From contig NC_079204.1 of assembly GCF_026745355.1 (NCBI RefSeq), forward strand, positions 1,619,501-1,683,500: a stretch of DNA of 64,000 bases, read 5' to 3'. This document shows, piece after piece, positions 45,107-60,278 of the stretch. The DNA comes from Beta vulgaris subsp. vulgaris. Its lineage: Eukaryota; Streptophyta; Magnoliopsida; Caryophyllales; Amaranthaceae. How positions within the stretch are numbered: position 1 is the first letter of the stretch; each line of letters starts with the position of its first letter. The notes beneath the pieces are model-generated. The model was not told where the DNA came from, did no database searches, and saw nothing but the letters and a program-made list of their open reading frames with translations. The translations under genes and the position numbers were made by a program.

Positions 45107-47997
45107 TCAAGGATTTTGCAGCTTGAATTCGTCCAAGGCATAGCTACCATCTTGCCCAGTGCTAAAGTAGTGAGTCAGATAGTCCTTCATAGTGGTTTCC
45201 CTATAAATTGGGGGCTTTTCTTCAGATAATAACTCTTTAATTGGTCCGAAAAGTCTTGGATTTTGAGTGTGCGGCTTGAAGAAAGCTCCCAATGAGATTC
45301 TGGGCCCAACTCCTTGTGCAACAACTCTATGATACACACTCTTCATCTTGTCATTTGTAATTAGCTGCATGTGTTTGACATTATTAAGGATAATCATTAC
45401 TAATTATGCAGCCATAAGATAAGTCGACGTGATCCAAAGTAAGATGCAAATGCTAGATACTTCCTCGTAACATAATAGGTGTTCCACTTTGACTTTCACG
45501 CTTGTTGATACAATATTTTTACCATTAATAGCTTTAATTGTGTATTAATTAGTAAAGTTATAAGTTAATAATATTATGAAAGTATACATTGAGATGAATC
45601 CGACAACATATCATATGATGATAGCGGTTGATGTTATCTAGAACTAAAAAATGCATGGTCAACTATACTAGGTAAAAAATACAATTTTCAAAGTGTAATA
45701 TCAATTTTGTTACTAAGTAAGTAATTAAGATATAATGGAATCTTCCAAATATTTTTAAATTTTGGCTTTTTCTTGTGTCAATGAGCACAAAATTCTATTC
45801 AATGGTCATAAGCAAGTTATAAAACTCTTACGCTGAAATCTACACTCTTTCTCTCCATAAAGTTGGTCATTTTGGCTAGTAACAACTAAAAATTAATAGC
45901 TTATTTTACTAAACATGTAATACTACCAGTTGATCACTCAAAGAACCAAGATAAAGCACCCACATACATAAAATGGTCAAACAAGCTACGAAGTGCAATC
46001 AACGTCAGGCCAAACAAGATTGATCTACATGATGATCCAAAAACTAAACTCTAATATTTCAATCAACAAGAAGAGCATGATCAGCATATATAGATGTTAA
46101 AACCCATTAAATGATAGAAATTTGTGGCGCATACGGAAGTTTTGACGGACCCGAATAGTATCATGAAATTGTATTTTCATTGATAATTATTTGTACAAGT
46201 GTGTTTGTGAGAGCTCATGTCTCTCATTCACCTTGGTAGAACTCTTTGTTTCTACCTTCCTAATATTTTGTGTGGAGCTCACTTGTTTGGCTCTCCCTCA
46301 TTTGAGCTCATTTGGCTCCCTCTCATTTGAGCTTACTCTTAACTCATACACATACAACATATTTATAGTTGTTGTACCTTGATTTCTAGATTTTTCTAGA
46401 CCTTGATATTTCTAACACACACTCAAATATTCTAAACTTAGATTTTTTTACATAGATATTTTACAAGATTTTTCTAGACAATTTAAGACATGCATATAAG
46501 ATTTTTCCTTACATTACATGACCTATCTAGAATTTTCTAGATTAACTTTCATCATTAAATGCCCACTTGTGAGTGTCCTATATTGGAGAAAAAAGAGAGA
46601 ATAAACCACTTTATAAGATTAGGAATTACTCCTCCTGTCACCAATTGGTTTTAGGATGGAACCTCCTAGCTTGTAAGTAGGCTAAACTCTCCTCCTCTTT
46701 ATTGGGCTACCCAGGTCCATTTTCATATAATCTGAAATTTAACAATAGATAACAAGAAGAGCTTGCCTGTAGGACATCGCCGGTGTTGATAACAAGAGCA
46801 CCAGGGACATGGGGGACGTCCACCCACTGATTTTGATGCCAAACTTGAAGACCACCAATTTGTTTGTCTTGAATTAGGATGGTCAGCACATCATTATCAG
46901 CGTGCTTACTGAACCCAATGGCTACATCTGGTTCAGGACATGGTGGGTAGTAGTTTCCTAACAACATGAGCTCTTGAGCACAATCTATGTCTTTGAGATG
47001 TGTTGGATTAAGACCTAGTCCCATTGATATCATTTCAAGCAATGTGTGGCCTACCTTTGTTACATGCTTTGCATATTCGAATAATACGTCCCTGCACAAA
47101 CATTATAATGCTTGCTAAACTTGAAAAATACTTGTAACTCTCATGAAATATACTTCTTCCGTTTCTTTTTACTTGCAACGATTTAACTTTTACACTATTC
47201 CCCAACTCTATTTAGTTTATGTTTGATGATTTATAGTTAAGAAAAAACATAATATCCATGTAGGATCTTGTTAGATTCGTCTACATGTATATTTTCCGAA
47301 TATATACTTTTTATAATTTTTATTTATCAGTAATTAAACTTATTGATGATTGAAATTATGCATTGGCAAACGTGAAAGTCAACTTGTTACAAGTAAAAAG
47401 AAACAGAGAAAGTATATAGTTAGTCAATAATAAATGATGGTAACGAATAACGATAATAACAAACCTGCAAGCGACTGGGAGCTCCTCGGGCTGAGGCGGG
47501 TAAGGGGCCATTGACGCCCACATTGTGTCCCTCCAATTTGTAACAGGCCCTTTGAATAAGTAATAATTGGAGAAATACGCAAACCTCATACTACTTATTG
47601 TAATATCACGGGTGTAATATTGTTTTTTCACTTCATCATCTTCCTCATGAAACCTACGAACTCCATCCATCACACCGTCTAGAACTTCTTGGGGAATTCC
47701 ATGGTTAATCACCTGGAAGAAACCCCACTCCTTACAAGCATCCCAAATTTCATCAACAACCTTCTTAAACTTGTCGGAATCGATATCGATTCCGGCTAAG
47801 TCTATTGTAGGTATGGTGAATTGGGATTTGGAGTCAGGAGTATGTTGTTTGTTGTTACGATTGTGTTCTTGGTGGTTGATGAAGATGCTAGGGACCTTGG
47901 TCAAACCAGTGGCAGCAAGTCCCTTAACACCTAATTTTGTCTCGTCAAAAGCTTTAATCTCGATGTTTCTATCATATTCATGAGATATGGTACCCAT
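45107..47997 (-). CDS. 2OGD gene E: intact 2-oxoglutarate/Fe(II)-dependent dioxygenase
   Basis: 371 aa in exons 47465-47997, 46767-47091 and 45107-45364 (533+325+258 bp). Signatures: [15 protein letters not shown] near residue 18; [30 protein letters not shown]; iron ligands His241/Asp243 (SKHADNDVL) and His298 (KSVYHRV); and 2-oxoglutarate Arg308-x-Ser310 (GPRISL). Complete, with all ligands. Compared with A-D it has HAD for [13 protein letters not shown] for CPAPDLTLG and one extra residue in QDKQIGG, which puts it with gene F in a second subfamily. Intron 2 has a GC donor. Same ACC-oxidase-homolog / D4H-like clade; substrate unknown. A TATA box lies about 70 bp above the ATG. Confidence 0.92.
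45460..45717. repeat. Stowaway-like MITE in gene E intron 2
   Basis: Starts CTTCCTCGTAACATAATAGG after TA and ends near TTTTGTTACTAAGTAAG before TA. The ends are moderately degraded. Confidence 0.4.
46100..46660. other. Repetitive insertion in gene E intron 2
   Basis: CATTTGAGCTCATTTGGCTC-type short repeats at 46265-46330 and TTTCTAGA-rich stretches at 46385-46545. It looks like a transposable-element insertion, possibly a minus-strand LTR. No ends or TSD were identified. Confidence 0.3.
46765..46766 (-). other. Non-canonical GC splice donor, gene E intron 2
   Basis: The coding strand reads CTACAG|GCAAGC. All paralogues have CAG|GT here, and no in-frame GT nearby gives an equivalent exon. 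CAG|GCAAGY is the consensus of plant GC-AG introns, so splicing is expected to work, perhaps less efficiently. Confidence 0.8.
47153..47412. repeat. Stowaway MITE in gene E intron 1
   Basis: 260 bp, CTTCTTCCGTTTCTTTTTAC ... AAAAGAAACAGAGAAAG with TA on both sides. It makes up most of the 373-bp intron. Confidence 0.85.
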
Positions 47998-48066
47998 GAT
48001 AATATAGAAGTTTTGTGTTTAGGTGTTTGAGTTCTGGTGTGCTTGTGTATTGTTTGATCATAACCC

Positions 48067-48074
48067 TTTTTATA
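48067..48074 (-). promoter_or_regulatory. TATA box of gene E
   Basis: TATAAAAA (in GGCTATAAAAAGGG) on the minus strand, 70-77 bp above the ATG at 47997. Confidence 0.65.
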
Positions 48075-48180
48075 GCCTATGGCCTCCTATCAAATAATTT
48101 TAATTACATATATGTTGGTTTTATATACTACTTTTTAAATTTAATATACCACACATGATGATCAAATATATACTATCAAC

Positions 48181-48822
48181 TCGACAACCTAATCTGAATC
48201 TGACTCTAGTCCGCTCCGATCCGAAGGAAAAAAAAAAACCTGAGTCGACTTCGACAAAAAAGTAATCTGACTCCGACTCCGTTTAAAAAGTCCGACTCCA
48301 AGCCAGAGGAGGGTCGGAGTCGGATCTCATAAAATAATCCGACATCCGAATCCGACTCCAACTTTGAGTCAATCAATCCTTTTTTCTTATTTATGTTAAT
48401 GTATTATTTATGTATAATCTGACTTCGACTTTCAGCCAATTGTATTATATAGGATTTTCTCCTTAAAAAAATGATTGTTAAAAATCATATTAATATTTAG
48501 ATTGTTTGTACTATACAAGATTTCTATATGATTATTAGAATAAATTGTAATGATTAGATTATTGTATTATAGAAGATTATTCTATTATAAAAAAGGGTAG
48601 AAAAATAAGTCGAATCGGGTTCGGAGTCGGATGGCCATATTTTAAGTCAAGTGTTTGGTTTTTAAGTCGGATCAGACTCAGAGTTGGATGTTCGGATTTT
48701 AGTCAGGTCAGATTTAGATTTTAGGAGCCAAGTGTCGGACTCGGATTTAAAATTCGACTTCTTGTAGGGTCAGAGTTGGATTATGCATAATCTGGTCTAA
48801 GTCCGACCCGTTCCCATCCCTA
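48181..48822. mobile_element. Degenerate hAT-like element of TCCGACTCCG repeats
   Basis: 642 bp. The right end CCCATCCCTA matches the end of the 16139 element, but the left end is not conserved. Flanks CTATCAAC (48173-48180) and CTATCAAT (48823-48830) form a probable 8-bp TSD. Interior full of GTCGGAGTCGG / CCGACTCCG motifs in both orientations. No ORF. Confidence 0.65.
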
Positions 48823-48956
48823 CTATCAATAGTGGTATAAACTATAAACACTATAGCGTTTTTATCAGCTATGAAACAAACATTCCTCGAGAATTTGCAA
48901 TTCAACCTAATAAAAAAGTGAAGGAAAAATTAGAAGCCTTGTAGCGTTTCTTAAGA

Positions 48957-49624
48957 CTAGCATTTTTTGCACGCTATTTATGCGTATCATATTAATGTTT
49001 TAATCTCAATTAATTATTCTTTAGTTTTACAAAAAATTGATTCGAAAAAACATTTATAATTATATCATTTGCCTTAATTTAATATTTAATTGAAATTTTA
49101 AATTTAATTACATTGTTAACTTCTTCAATATATATGACAAGTAGGAAAAGATAAATATTATTTAATATATATGATAATTTAAATTTATGACGGGTATATC
49201 AAAATTTTTTTCTAAGGGGAACTGAGATAATTGCTTTCTAATGATAAAATTATGCATGGATCGGCAAGGACATGGCTCAACCGGTGCATTTTGCTTGACC
49301 GCATAGGGCCCTCAACAAAAAAAAAAAAAGCCCAAAAACTATTTTATACTTCTTCTGTTTCACAATAAGTGAAAAATAAAGAAGTGGGGAGTTATCAAAG
49401 AATCTAAAGAGAGAAAGTTGGGACCACAATAAAATAGAGTGATAGAAAAAAGAGTTGTGGTCCCCTCTTATTTTTCGATAGCATATTTGTAATAAGAGTG
49501 AACTTTTTTTTACCATTTAGAACTTGATTTCACTTATTGTGACTATTCCAAATAAGGAAAATATTTCACTTATTATGAAACGGAGAAAATATGTTCTTAT
49601 TGTTATAATATAGAAGTAGTAAGA
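48957..49624 (-). mobile_element. Candidate non-autonomous Helitron
   Basis: Minus strand: 5' end TCTTACTACTTCTATATTAT preceded by A; 3' end hairpin ACGC-ATAAATA-GCGT followed by AAAAAATG and CTAG, then T. These fit the Helitron rules (5' TC, 3' hairpin + CTRR, insertion between A and T). A Stowaway (49349-49589) is nested inside. No Rep/helicase. Confidence 0.42.
49349..49589. repeat. Stowaway MITE
   Basis: CTTCTTCTGTTTCACAATAA ... TTATTATGAAACGGAGAA with TA flanks; the internal GTGAAA/TTTCAC motifs are also mirrored. Confidence 0.7.
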
Positions 49625-50847
49625 TCGATTTGGATCAACGGTAAGTGAAAAGGTCCCAAAAAATTATAGGTTAAGGTGTCGAATTTAGTGTTCCGTTTTT
49701 CTTGGGAAGGTCAAAATTATCAAGCTTTGCCCTACCATCTAATTTGTTTTCAAATAATCCTTTTTCTATGCATGTTGCAAGTTGCAAGTTGCAACTGATG
49801 ATATTTCAGTTCATGAGATGGAGTATGGGTTGAGTGAGGAATGATATTTCCATATCGGGTATGTGCCAATATCATGGCATTTATGTATGACAAAAGTAAT
49901 ATTAAAAAATTATAATTTTTTTTTCATATTTTTTTTGGGGGTCTTGTCAGTTGAAATCTTAAATCATATCTGTGCTACATCAAATCATATCAGTTCGCTA
50001 TTAAATCATATCTGAGCTACATCTAATCATATCAAGTAACTGATATGGGAAAAGTTATCCCATACCAAGTATGGGACTATACTTTCTCTGGGTTCACATA
50101 TGGTCCTTCAACGGGAAATTACTCTACAGAATACAGAGAAGGACCATTTCTTCCAAGCAAGATAAATATTGATTTAGTAGAACCATGCTTGTTCCCCTGC
50201 TTCAGACAATATATAGAGTTTTGAACTTTGCAGGAAATATATAGTCAGGAAAATCAAGGAACTATGGAGTACTTGGTGTCCATCCTCTTTTACCAATATA
50301 TACCTCCAACTACAAAAAGAATTACAAATTGGACATTTCAATGAGATTTTTCTATATAAGAAAAATCAAAACTCCTCACTAAGGGCTTGTTCGATATATA
50401 TCACTGTGATTTTCAGTTTTTTAGTTTTTTGTATTTAAAAGTTAGATGATATATGTCCTATAATGAAAAAAAAAATTAGTCGATATGTCCTATGATGATT
50501 TTAAAAAGATAAGTCAAAATATATGTTTCCGGAAATTGGCAATCTTATCCTGATTTGATTGTCTTAACCTACTTAATTCCAAATTTTTGGTAATCTCTCA
50601 AAGTGAGGCAGCAATAAGCAAAAGTAAACTTGAAAGTGAAGTTTTTTCTGTCTGACTTTTCTAATCAAGACAAGTTTTCCTAGTCCCCACCAAAACTTAT
50701 GTCTTACTTACATGTGGGTATAATTATACATTGGCAAATTCAACAAAATCTCATATGTATATATTTTTTTATATACACAAATGAAAAATATTTCGTCAAA
50801 GAATTTAAAATGTGACCTGAAAAGAGATAAACAAGCACTATATTATA
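49625..50847. other. Gene-free stretch with MITE-like pieces
   Basis: 49850-50095 has ATATCGGGTATG and CATACCAAGTATGG near its ends and tandem AAATCATATCTGAGCTACAT motifs. 50382-50460 is an end of the family also in OMT intron 1. No ORF. Confidence 0.4.
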
Positions 50848-51090
50848 CTACCTCTATTTTTATTTAGTTGCAACATTCACCTTTTTGCACAAACTTTTAG
50901 AAATGAGAAAAGATAGTATAATTGACCCATTTGCCCCTACTACTAGTACTGTAATTAAATGGGGAGAGTAAGTGAAGTAAGGGTAATATAGTCAAATTAT
51001 CCCAAACGCTTTCCTAAAAAGGAAAATGTTGCAACTAATAAAAAACACCTAAAAGTAGAAATTGTTGCAACTAAATAAAAACAGAGGTAG
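50848..51090. repeat. Stowaway MITE
   Basis: CTACCTCTATTTTTATTTAG ... CTAAATAAAAACAGAGGTAG with TA TSDs. Same family as 53024-53280. Confidence 0.85.
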
Positions 51091-51671
51091 TAGGACGTAG
51101 GGAGTAGGTCCTTAAAACCATCAATATTCAAACAAGTAATACACAACTAATAGCATTGAATTTTCCAACTACTAACCTATATAATGTAAAATTATGTATT
51201 TATTTGCCTTTGAAATTAAATGTCATTTTGATTGTGATGGAGGGTGTAAGTTGTTGAAATACAAAGACATCTTTCAAGATTTCCATTCAAATTAATTTAG
51301 GAATCCTAGCTTCAACCTTTCTTTCTAACACATAATCAATGGAGTAGTTCGTACTAAATCATCCACTACACGTAAAAGTAGTCAAGAATAGACTATTTCA
51401 CAATGGAACAAAGTGGATGACATATAACTATGATTTTTTTTAACCTTTGTTCTCAAAATTCATTATCATAATTATTTTTAAACAAATATACATGCTTGTT
51501 TGCATCTCAAAGAATGTTATTAATTCACAGCTTGAGTTCCTCCAAGACATGGCTTTAATAAAATCTTCATCATAGTGTTTTCCAATGTTCTTTGTCCGCT
51601 CCTAGAAAATATTGTCATACAGAAGTATGTTGACTTGACATATAAATAACTCACCTCTCAATAGGACTACA
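51091..51671. other. Gene-free stretch
   Basis: AT-rich, nothing recognisable. Confidence 0.4.
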
Positions 51672-52411
51672 TTAGAATTTTTTGCACGCGATGCGTGCTT
51701 GAATTTTTGTTCGAAATAGAAACTCAATTTTCTTCGGCATAATTACATTGATTCTAAGATGATTTACAATATATATAGTTGACTGTGATAGTGAGAGTTG
51801 GCTAATTTTGACTATTAACTTGATAAATAATTCATTAATTTGACTAATAAAAGTAGAAATTGAGCTGTTCAACGAAAGTACAATCATTAAAATTTTCTTT
51901 TTTGAAAGGTATTTAGGCTTCGTTTGGTTGTGTGTAAAATATTTTCAGTATAAATGATTTTTATGGAAAAAAAATAAATTAATTTTCCGTTGTTTGATTT
52001 AATGTGAGAAAAATGATAAAAACGAAAGGAAAATAAAAGGGAAAGCAAGGAGGTAGCGAGAGGAGTGTGCAATAGTGTTAAGAAAAATGAAGAAAAACAG
52101 TTTTTCCTTCATTTTGAAGGAAAAATGATTTTCCATCATTGGGAGAGCAATTTTACTCCTAGGAAAAAATGGGTTTACACTCCTTTGCAAACCAAATAAT
52201 GTAAAATTGAAAATAGATGAAAACAATTTTTTAGGAAAATATTTTACACCCTACCAAACAGAACGTTAATGACATTTTCCACAAATGATGCAATCATTAT
52301 GTAATGGAAGAAATACGATACAACATGTGCCTTGCACGTAATTACTAATCTAGGTGTTCTTAATACTTCTGTTTCCTTGTAATTCTCTCTAGTATATATA
52401 TAAAAGAGAGA
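51672..52411 (-). mobile_element. Candidate non-autonomous Helitron with nested MITE
   Basis: Minus strand: 5' TCTCTCTTTTATATATATAC preceded by host A; 3' perfect 6-bp-stem hairpin GCACGC-ATC-GCGTGC, then AAAAAATT and CTAA, followed by host T. 740 bp, no helicase. 51911-52266 inside it is a separate MITE. Confidence 0.55.
51911..52266. repeat. MITE with GTTTGGT...GTGTAAAATATTTTC ends
   Basis: Left GTTTGGTTGTGTGTAAAATA and right TATTTTACACCCTACCAAAC are inverted copies, with TTA near both edges (PIF/Harbinger-like TSD). The interior is AT-rich with TTTTCC/GGAAAA runs. Confidence 0.65.
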
Positions 52412-52435
52412 TATGGTTAATAGTTATGGTTTTTA

Positions 52436-52694
52436 CTCTCTCCGTTTCTTTTTGTTCGTCCTATTTTAACTTTTACGTTTGCCAATGCACATTTTTGATT
52501 TTAAATATCTTTCATTATGTATTAGTAAAAATTATAATGATTAAATATTAATAAAGTAATCATTGAGACAAATCAAACAAGATCCAACATGACTATATGT
52601 TTTTAATCATATGTTGAAATAATTTAGAAGATTATCTTTAATTGTGAATAGTGTCAAGATTCTAAATAGGAAGAACGAAAGAGAACGAAGAAAG
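52436..52694. repeat. Stowaway MITE
   Basis: CTCTCTCCGTTTCTTTTTGT to GAAAGAGAACGAAGAAAG, TA TSDs. Confidence 0.75.
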
Positions 52695-53784
52695 TAGTTA
52701 TTAGTAATTGTTTAGACGTTATTAGTTATAGTTTTCATGTTATTACCTATAGTTTTCGAGATAAAATATGGTCTTGGATGGATATTAAATAGTTATGGTT
52801 TGCTTGTTACGATTTTCGAGTTAATCGTTATTGTTTTGGATTGTTAGTTATAAGGTTTAGATGAAAAGTTCTTGTTTTGGGTTCTGATTATGGTGGTTTG
52901 GTTGATATTATAGTTTTGGGTTGATATATGAGTTTAATTTATTAATTAACATAATTTCATTAAAATTTATTCTGTAAAAATAGTTGCAGATTTTTTTTTG
53001 CAATTAGACAACATTTTTATATACTACCTCCGTTCTTTTTTAGTTGCAACGTTTGACAAATTGCACTATTCATGTTCTCTTATTTGACCACATTTATTGA
53101 TTTATATGTTAAACAAAATATAGTCATGTGGGGTCTTGTTTGATTCGTTTCGATGTAAGCTTTCATAATATCAAACTATTATAATTTTTACTTACATACA
53201 ATTAGAGATAAAACGATTTGAAATTGTACATTGGCAAGCGTGAAAGTCAAAACATTGCAACTAAATAAAAACAGAGGTAGTATATTTTATTGAATTGCAC
53301 GATTAGACCATATTCAAACGCCTGTAGATCATCACGTCTCACACTCTCACGTTAATGCCTATAAGACGGTTCCTTGAGAATCTTACTCTTTACCCTATAT
53401 TTTGATAAACATCATTTGTTTTGTTTTGTTTTGTTTTTTTTCCATTTTAATAAATTATTTCAACTGGAAAAACAGCGAAGAAGATTGGTTTTCCAAGGTT
53501 GTAGTTGCTTACTATATAGGTTTAGAGAAAATTTGTAATCAAATCACTATTCATCTTGGAAGGACAAATTGAAGAAGTAATCATAGATAGACAAGTAGAG
53601 AGATAAACATAGATATAAAAAAAAAAATACATGAATGAACAGAGTTCAACGAAGAGCAACGAATTACAAGTACAAGACTAAAAGAAAATGCACCCTCTTT
53701 AAAACACACATACATGAAAGGTTTAAGTAATCCCCCATAACCTCCTTTATTTAGAAGCATTGCTTAAATCAACAAAGTTGTAAG
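52695..53784. other. Gene-free stretch with one Stowaway
   Basis: Contains the Stowaway 53024-53280. TTGTTTTGTTTTG short repeats occur at 53415. Otherwise AT-rich without ORFs. Confidence 0.5.
53024..53280. repeat. Stowaway MITE
   Basis: 257 bp, CTACCTCCGTTCTTTTTTAG ... CTAAATAAAAACAGAGGTAG, TA TSDs. Confidence 0.88.
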
Positions 53785-55451
53785 TTAGAGCTTTGAGGAC
53801 ATGAGTGCTACTCTCGCTTCTTCTGCCTCTAATGCCTTAATTTTCGCCTCTTCTAACTCCGACGTCGACAACCCGGACAAGTTTTCTTGCCTAATAGTTT
53901 GTGTAATGTTCTCGTGTAGAATTTTTAGAGGAGAAAAAAGAGAAACTTGGAGAGAAATTAGAAAGACTACATTTTTATATTTTTCATATATACATAAATA
54001 ACTAAACAAAACAACCTTTAAATCGATATACAAAACACTACGAATAACATCTCGGAGCTTACACCAGTGAAGTGCCCCTGGTGCATTCTTGTAGAAACTC
54101 GTGTGCCATCAGGAAGAACGTCGCGCTGCGTGTACAAGTAAGGGACGTCGATTGTGCCCTTTGATGCTGTCAAAGTAACCACGGCTTTACTCATGGGATT
54201 TACAATGACCTCTAAACCGGATCGGATATCACTCCTTCAGTAGTTTCTGTCATCTCCGAACATTCGACGTTACTGCTGTAGGACACATTGAAGTTGATTT
54301 TACCTTGTAACAACACGGGGATAATGCGTACCCTGAGTTGCATCGACAATGCCACCTTCCACGAATGAGATGAAGTGAAAACCAGCCACTTTCTAGCGGG
54401 GGTTGGGTCGAAGTTATATGTGTCTTGTGTAACGATCCTCCATGGCGCAAAATCATAAATTCTAGCTTCGTCTTGCCTATGGTGGCAGATCCACAGCAAT
54501 ATGATCTCATTAAAAATATTAACAATGTATAGCTAATAAGAATCAAATCAATGACTTTTGAAATGAAAATGTGAGAATTTAACCATCAAACTAGTACAAT
54601 TTCAATGTTCAATGTTTCAAAGTAAAACATGATAAAATCTTACAATTATATGTAACGATAAAGATATAGATAAGTTTTTTGATCTTTAACACTTTTATTA
54701 AGGTAATATCATTTTCTTACCCTACTTTAACCGAAATTGTGATTTATATCCCCAATTCCGTAGAAGATTTTAATTTTTTAATATATTATCATGCCATAAA
54801 ACGTCCATTTTTCAATTTTGCACTGAATCATGAAATTTCTGAATAATAACATATTTGATAATTATAACGACTGATCCGGAGTATCATCTGGGCCAAAATA
54901 CTAATTTGAGCGAAATATAGTAAGTTTTCCAGTTTTTTGAGTTTTTAGATGCAGCCCTTAAAGCTTAATATATGAACTTAAAAATGGAAATGAAATATTG
55001 ACAAAGACATAAGTAGTAATTATATCTACATGACTGTGAAATATTGACAAAGTACGGAAAATTTGACTTTTTCGCCGCAAATAGTGTTTTTGGTACCTTT
55101 TAACAAAACTTAAATTTAGGTTGATATATCTCCATTAAAAAAATTTAGTGAGGTATATCCCCACAAAATGTCTTATATCCCCGCAAAAAACTCTTAAGAT
55201 AATGCTTATTTGCAACTCCAAGTGCTGCATATATCAAAACTCTTAGATAAAATAAAAAACGAGAATATCAAAATTCTAGTAGGGTTATAATTGACGGCTG
55301 ACGCAACATCTAACACTATATATACCATTATACCTGTAATTGATGTCAGTGATCTCCCGTTCCCGGATTGCCTCCTCCACCTCCAACACCGCCTGAGGTA
55401 CGACTGAGTTGGTGGATGCAATAATGGTATCCAACAATCGAGGTTGGCCAT
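53785..55451 (-). pseudogene. Aerolysin-domain (amaranthin-like lectin) gene remnant
   Basis: Separate blocks on the minus strand recall the aerolysin/ETX-MTX2 fold found in plant amaranthin-like agglutinins: EEAIREREITDINY (about 55330-55375), followed by a GT; DEARIYDFAPWRIV and SSHSWKVAL (about 54350-54480); VNPMSKAVVTLTASKGTIDV and YTQRDVLPDGTRV (about 54075-54200); and an Ala/Glu-rich tail ending at 53785. The frame is broken near 54215-54235 (stop after GVISDPV, with homology continuing in another frame). No N-terminal lectin domains or start context were found upstream. It is a decayed fragment with no expected activity. The assignment is by motif memory and needs a profile search. Confidence 0.55.
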
Positions 55452-56187
55452 ACTATAGTGGCAAAATATATAACATTATTTTTACATCCACCTTTTTGAT
55501 ATAGTGGCAAAATATATAACATTATTTTTACAAGTTATATTAAAGGGTAAAAAAAATGATAATGTGCCTATACTTGTGAGTCGTGATCTATATTTCATTT
55601 CTACGTGTATGAGGCAATGATATTATAGTTAAATTTATAAAATCATATGATATATACTAATGAGCCATTTTTCAAGTTTAACAAGTATAATATTACAAGA
55701 TATTATCAAAAATATTTTAATTAAGTAGGTTTATTTACATCCGTTCTACTTATCTGATCTTATCGTATCTTATATTATCTAATCTTATTTTTTCTAAAAT
55801 AAGTTAAATAAGTTGAACAGAATAGATCCTAAATTTGTATTATATTGTGAAAAGTCTAGCAAAATGAGTGTTGTAAAAAAACGAAAATATATGTGCTTTG
55901 ATGATTTTTTAAAACGAAATAATTTTTTCGAGTTCTGATTGTTAGAAATAATTCTAATATAATTAAAAGAACACTCTCATTCTCATCCTTCAGAGGAAAT
56001 TTATAGTTCCAATAATCAGTTCTTATATAGTGACATTTCCAAAACATAACAAGGTATGGGAAATTTTTTATTCTTTTACGTACGAATATAATTTGAAAAA
56101 CAGAGGTAGTACATTGACATATAAAAGTATATGAAGCAAGTGAAGTGCTAAGTTCAATTGAATCCGATCCAAAGTGAACACTCATTA
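55452..56187. other. Gene-free stretch, 3' of gene F
   Basis: TAGTGGCAAAATATATAACA is repeated directly at 55455 and 55502 (47-bp period, two copies). The rest is AT-rich. AACAGAGGTAGTAC at 56100 resembles a single Stowaway end. Confidence 0.5.
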
Positions 56188-60145
<3,958 letters not shown>

Positions 60146-60270
60146 TCTATCTTTGTATAACTACCTTGCTTGCTCTTTTCTGTTTTTTGGGTACTAAATG
60201 ATGCGAGCGACAAAGCAAGAATAAGCTACAATGGGGTTGAGAGTACGTTATGCTTTGAAGCTGATCATTT

Positions 60271-60278
60271 ATTTATAG
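60271..60278 (-). promoter_or_regulatory. TATA box of gene F
   Basis: CTATAAAT (in TTGCTATAAATAAATG) on the minus strand, 126-133 bp above the ATG at 60145. Confidence 0.55.
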
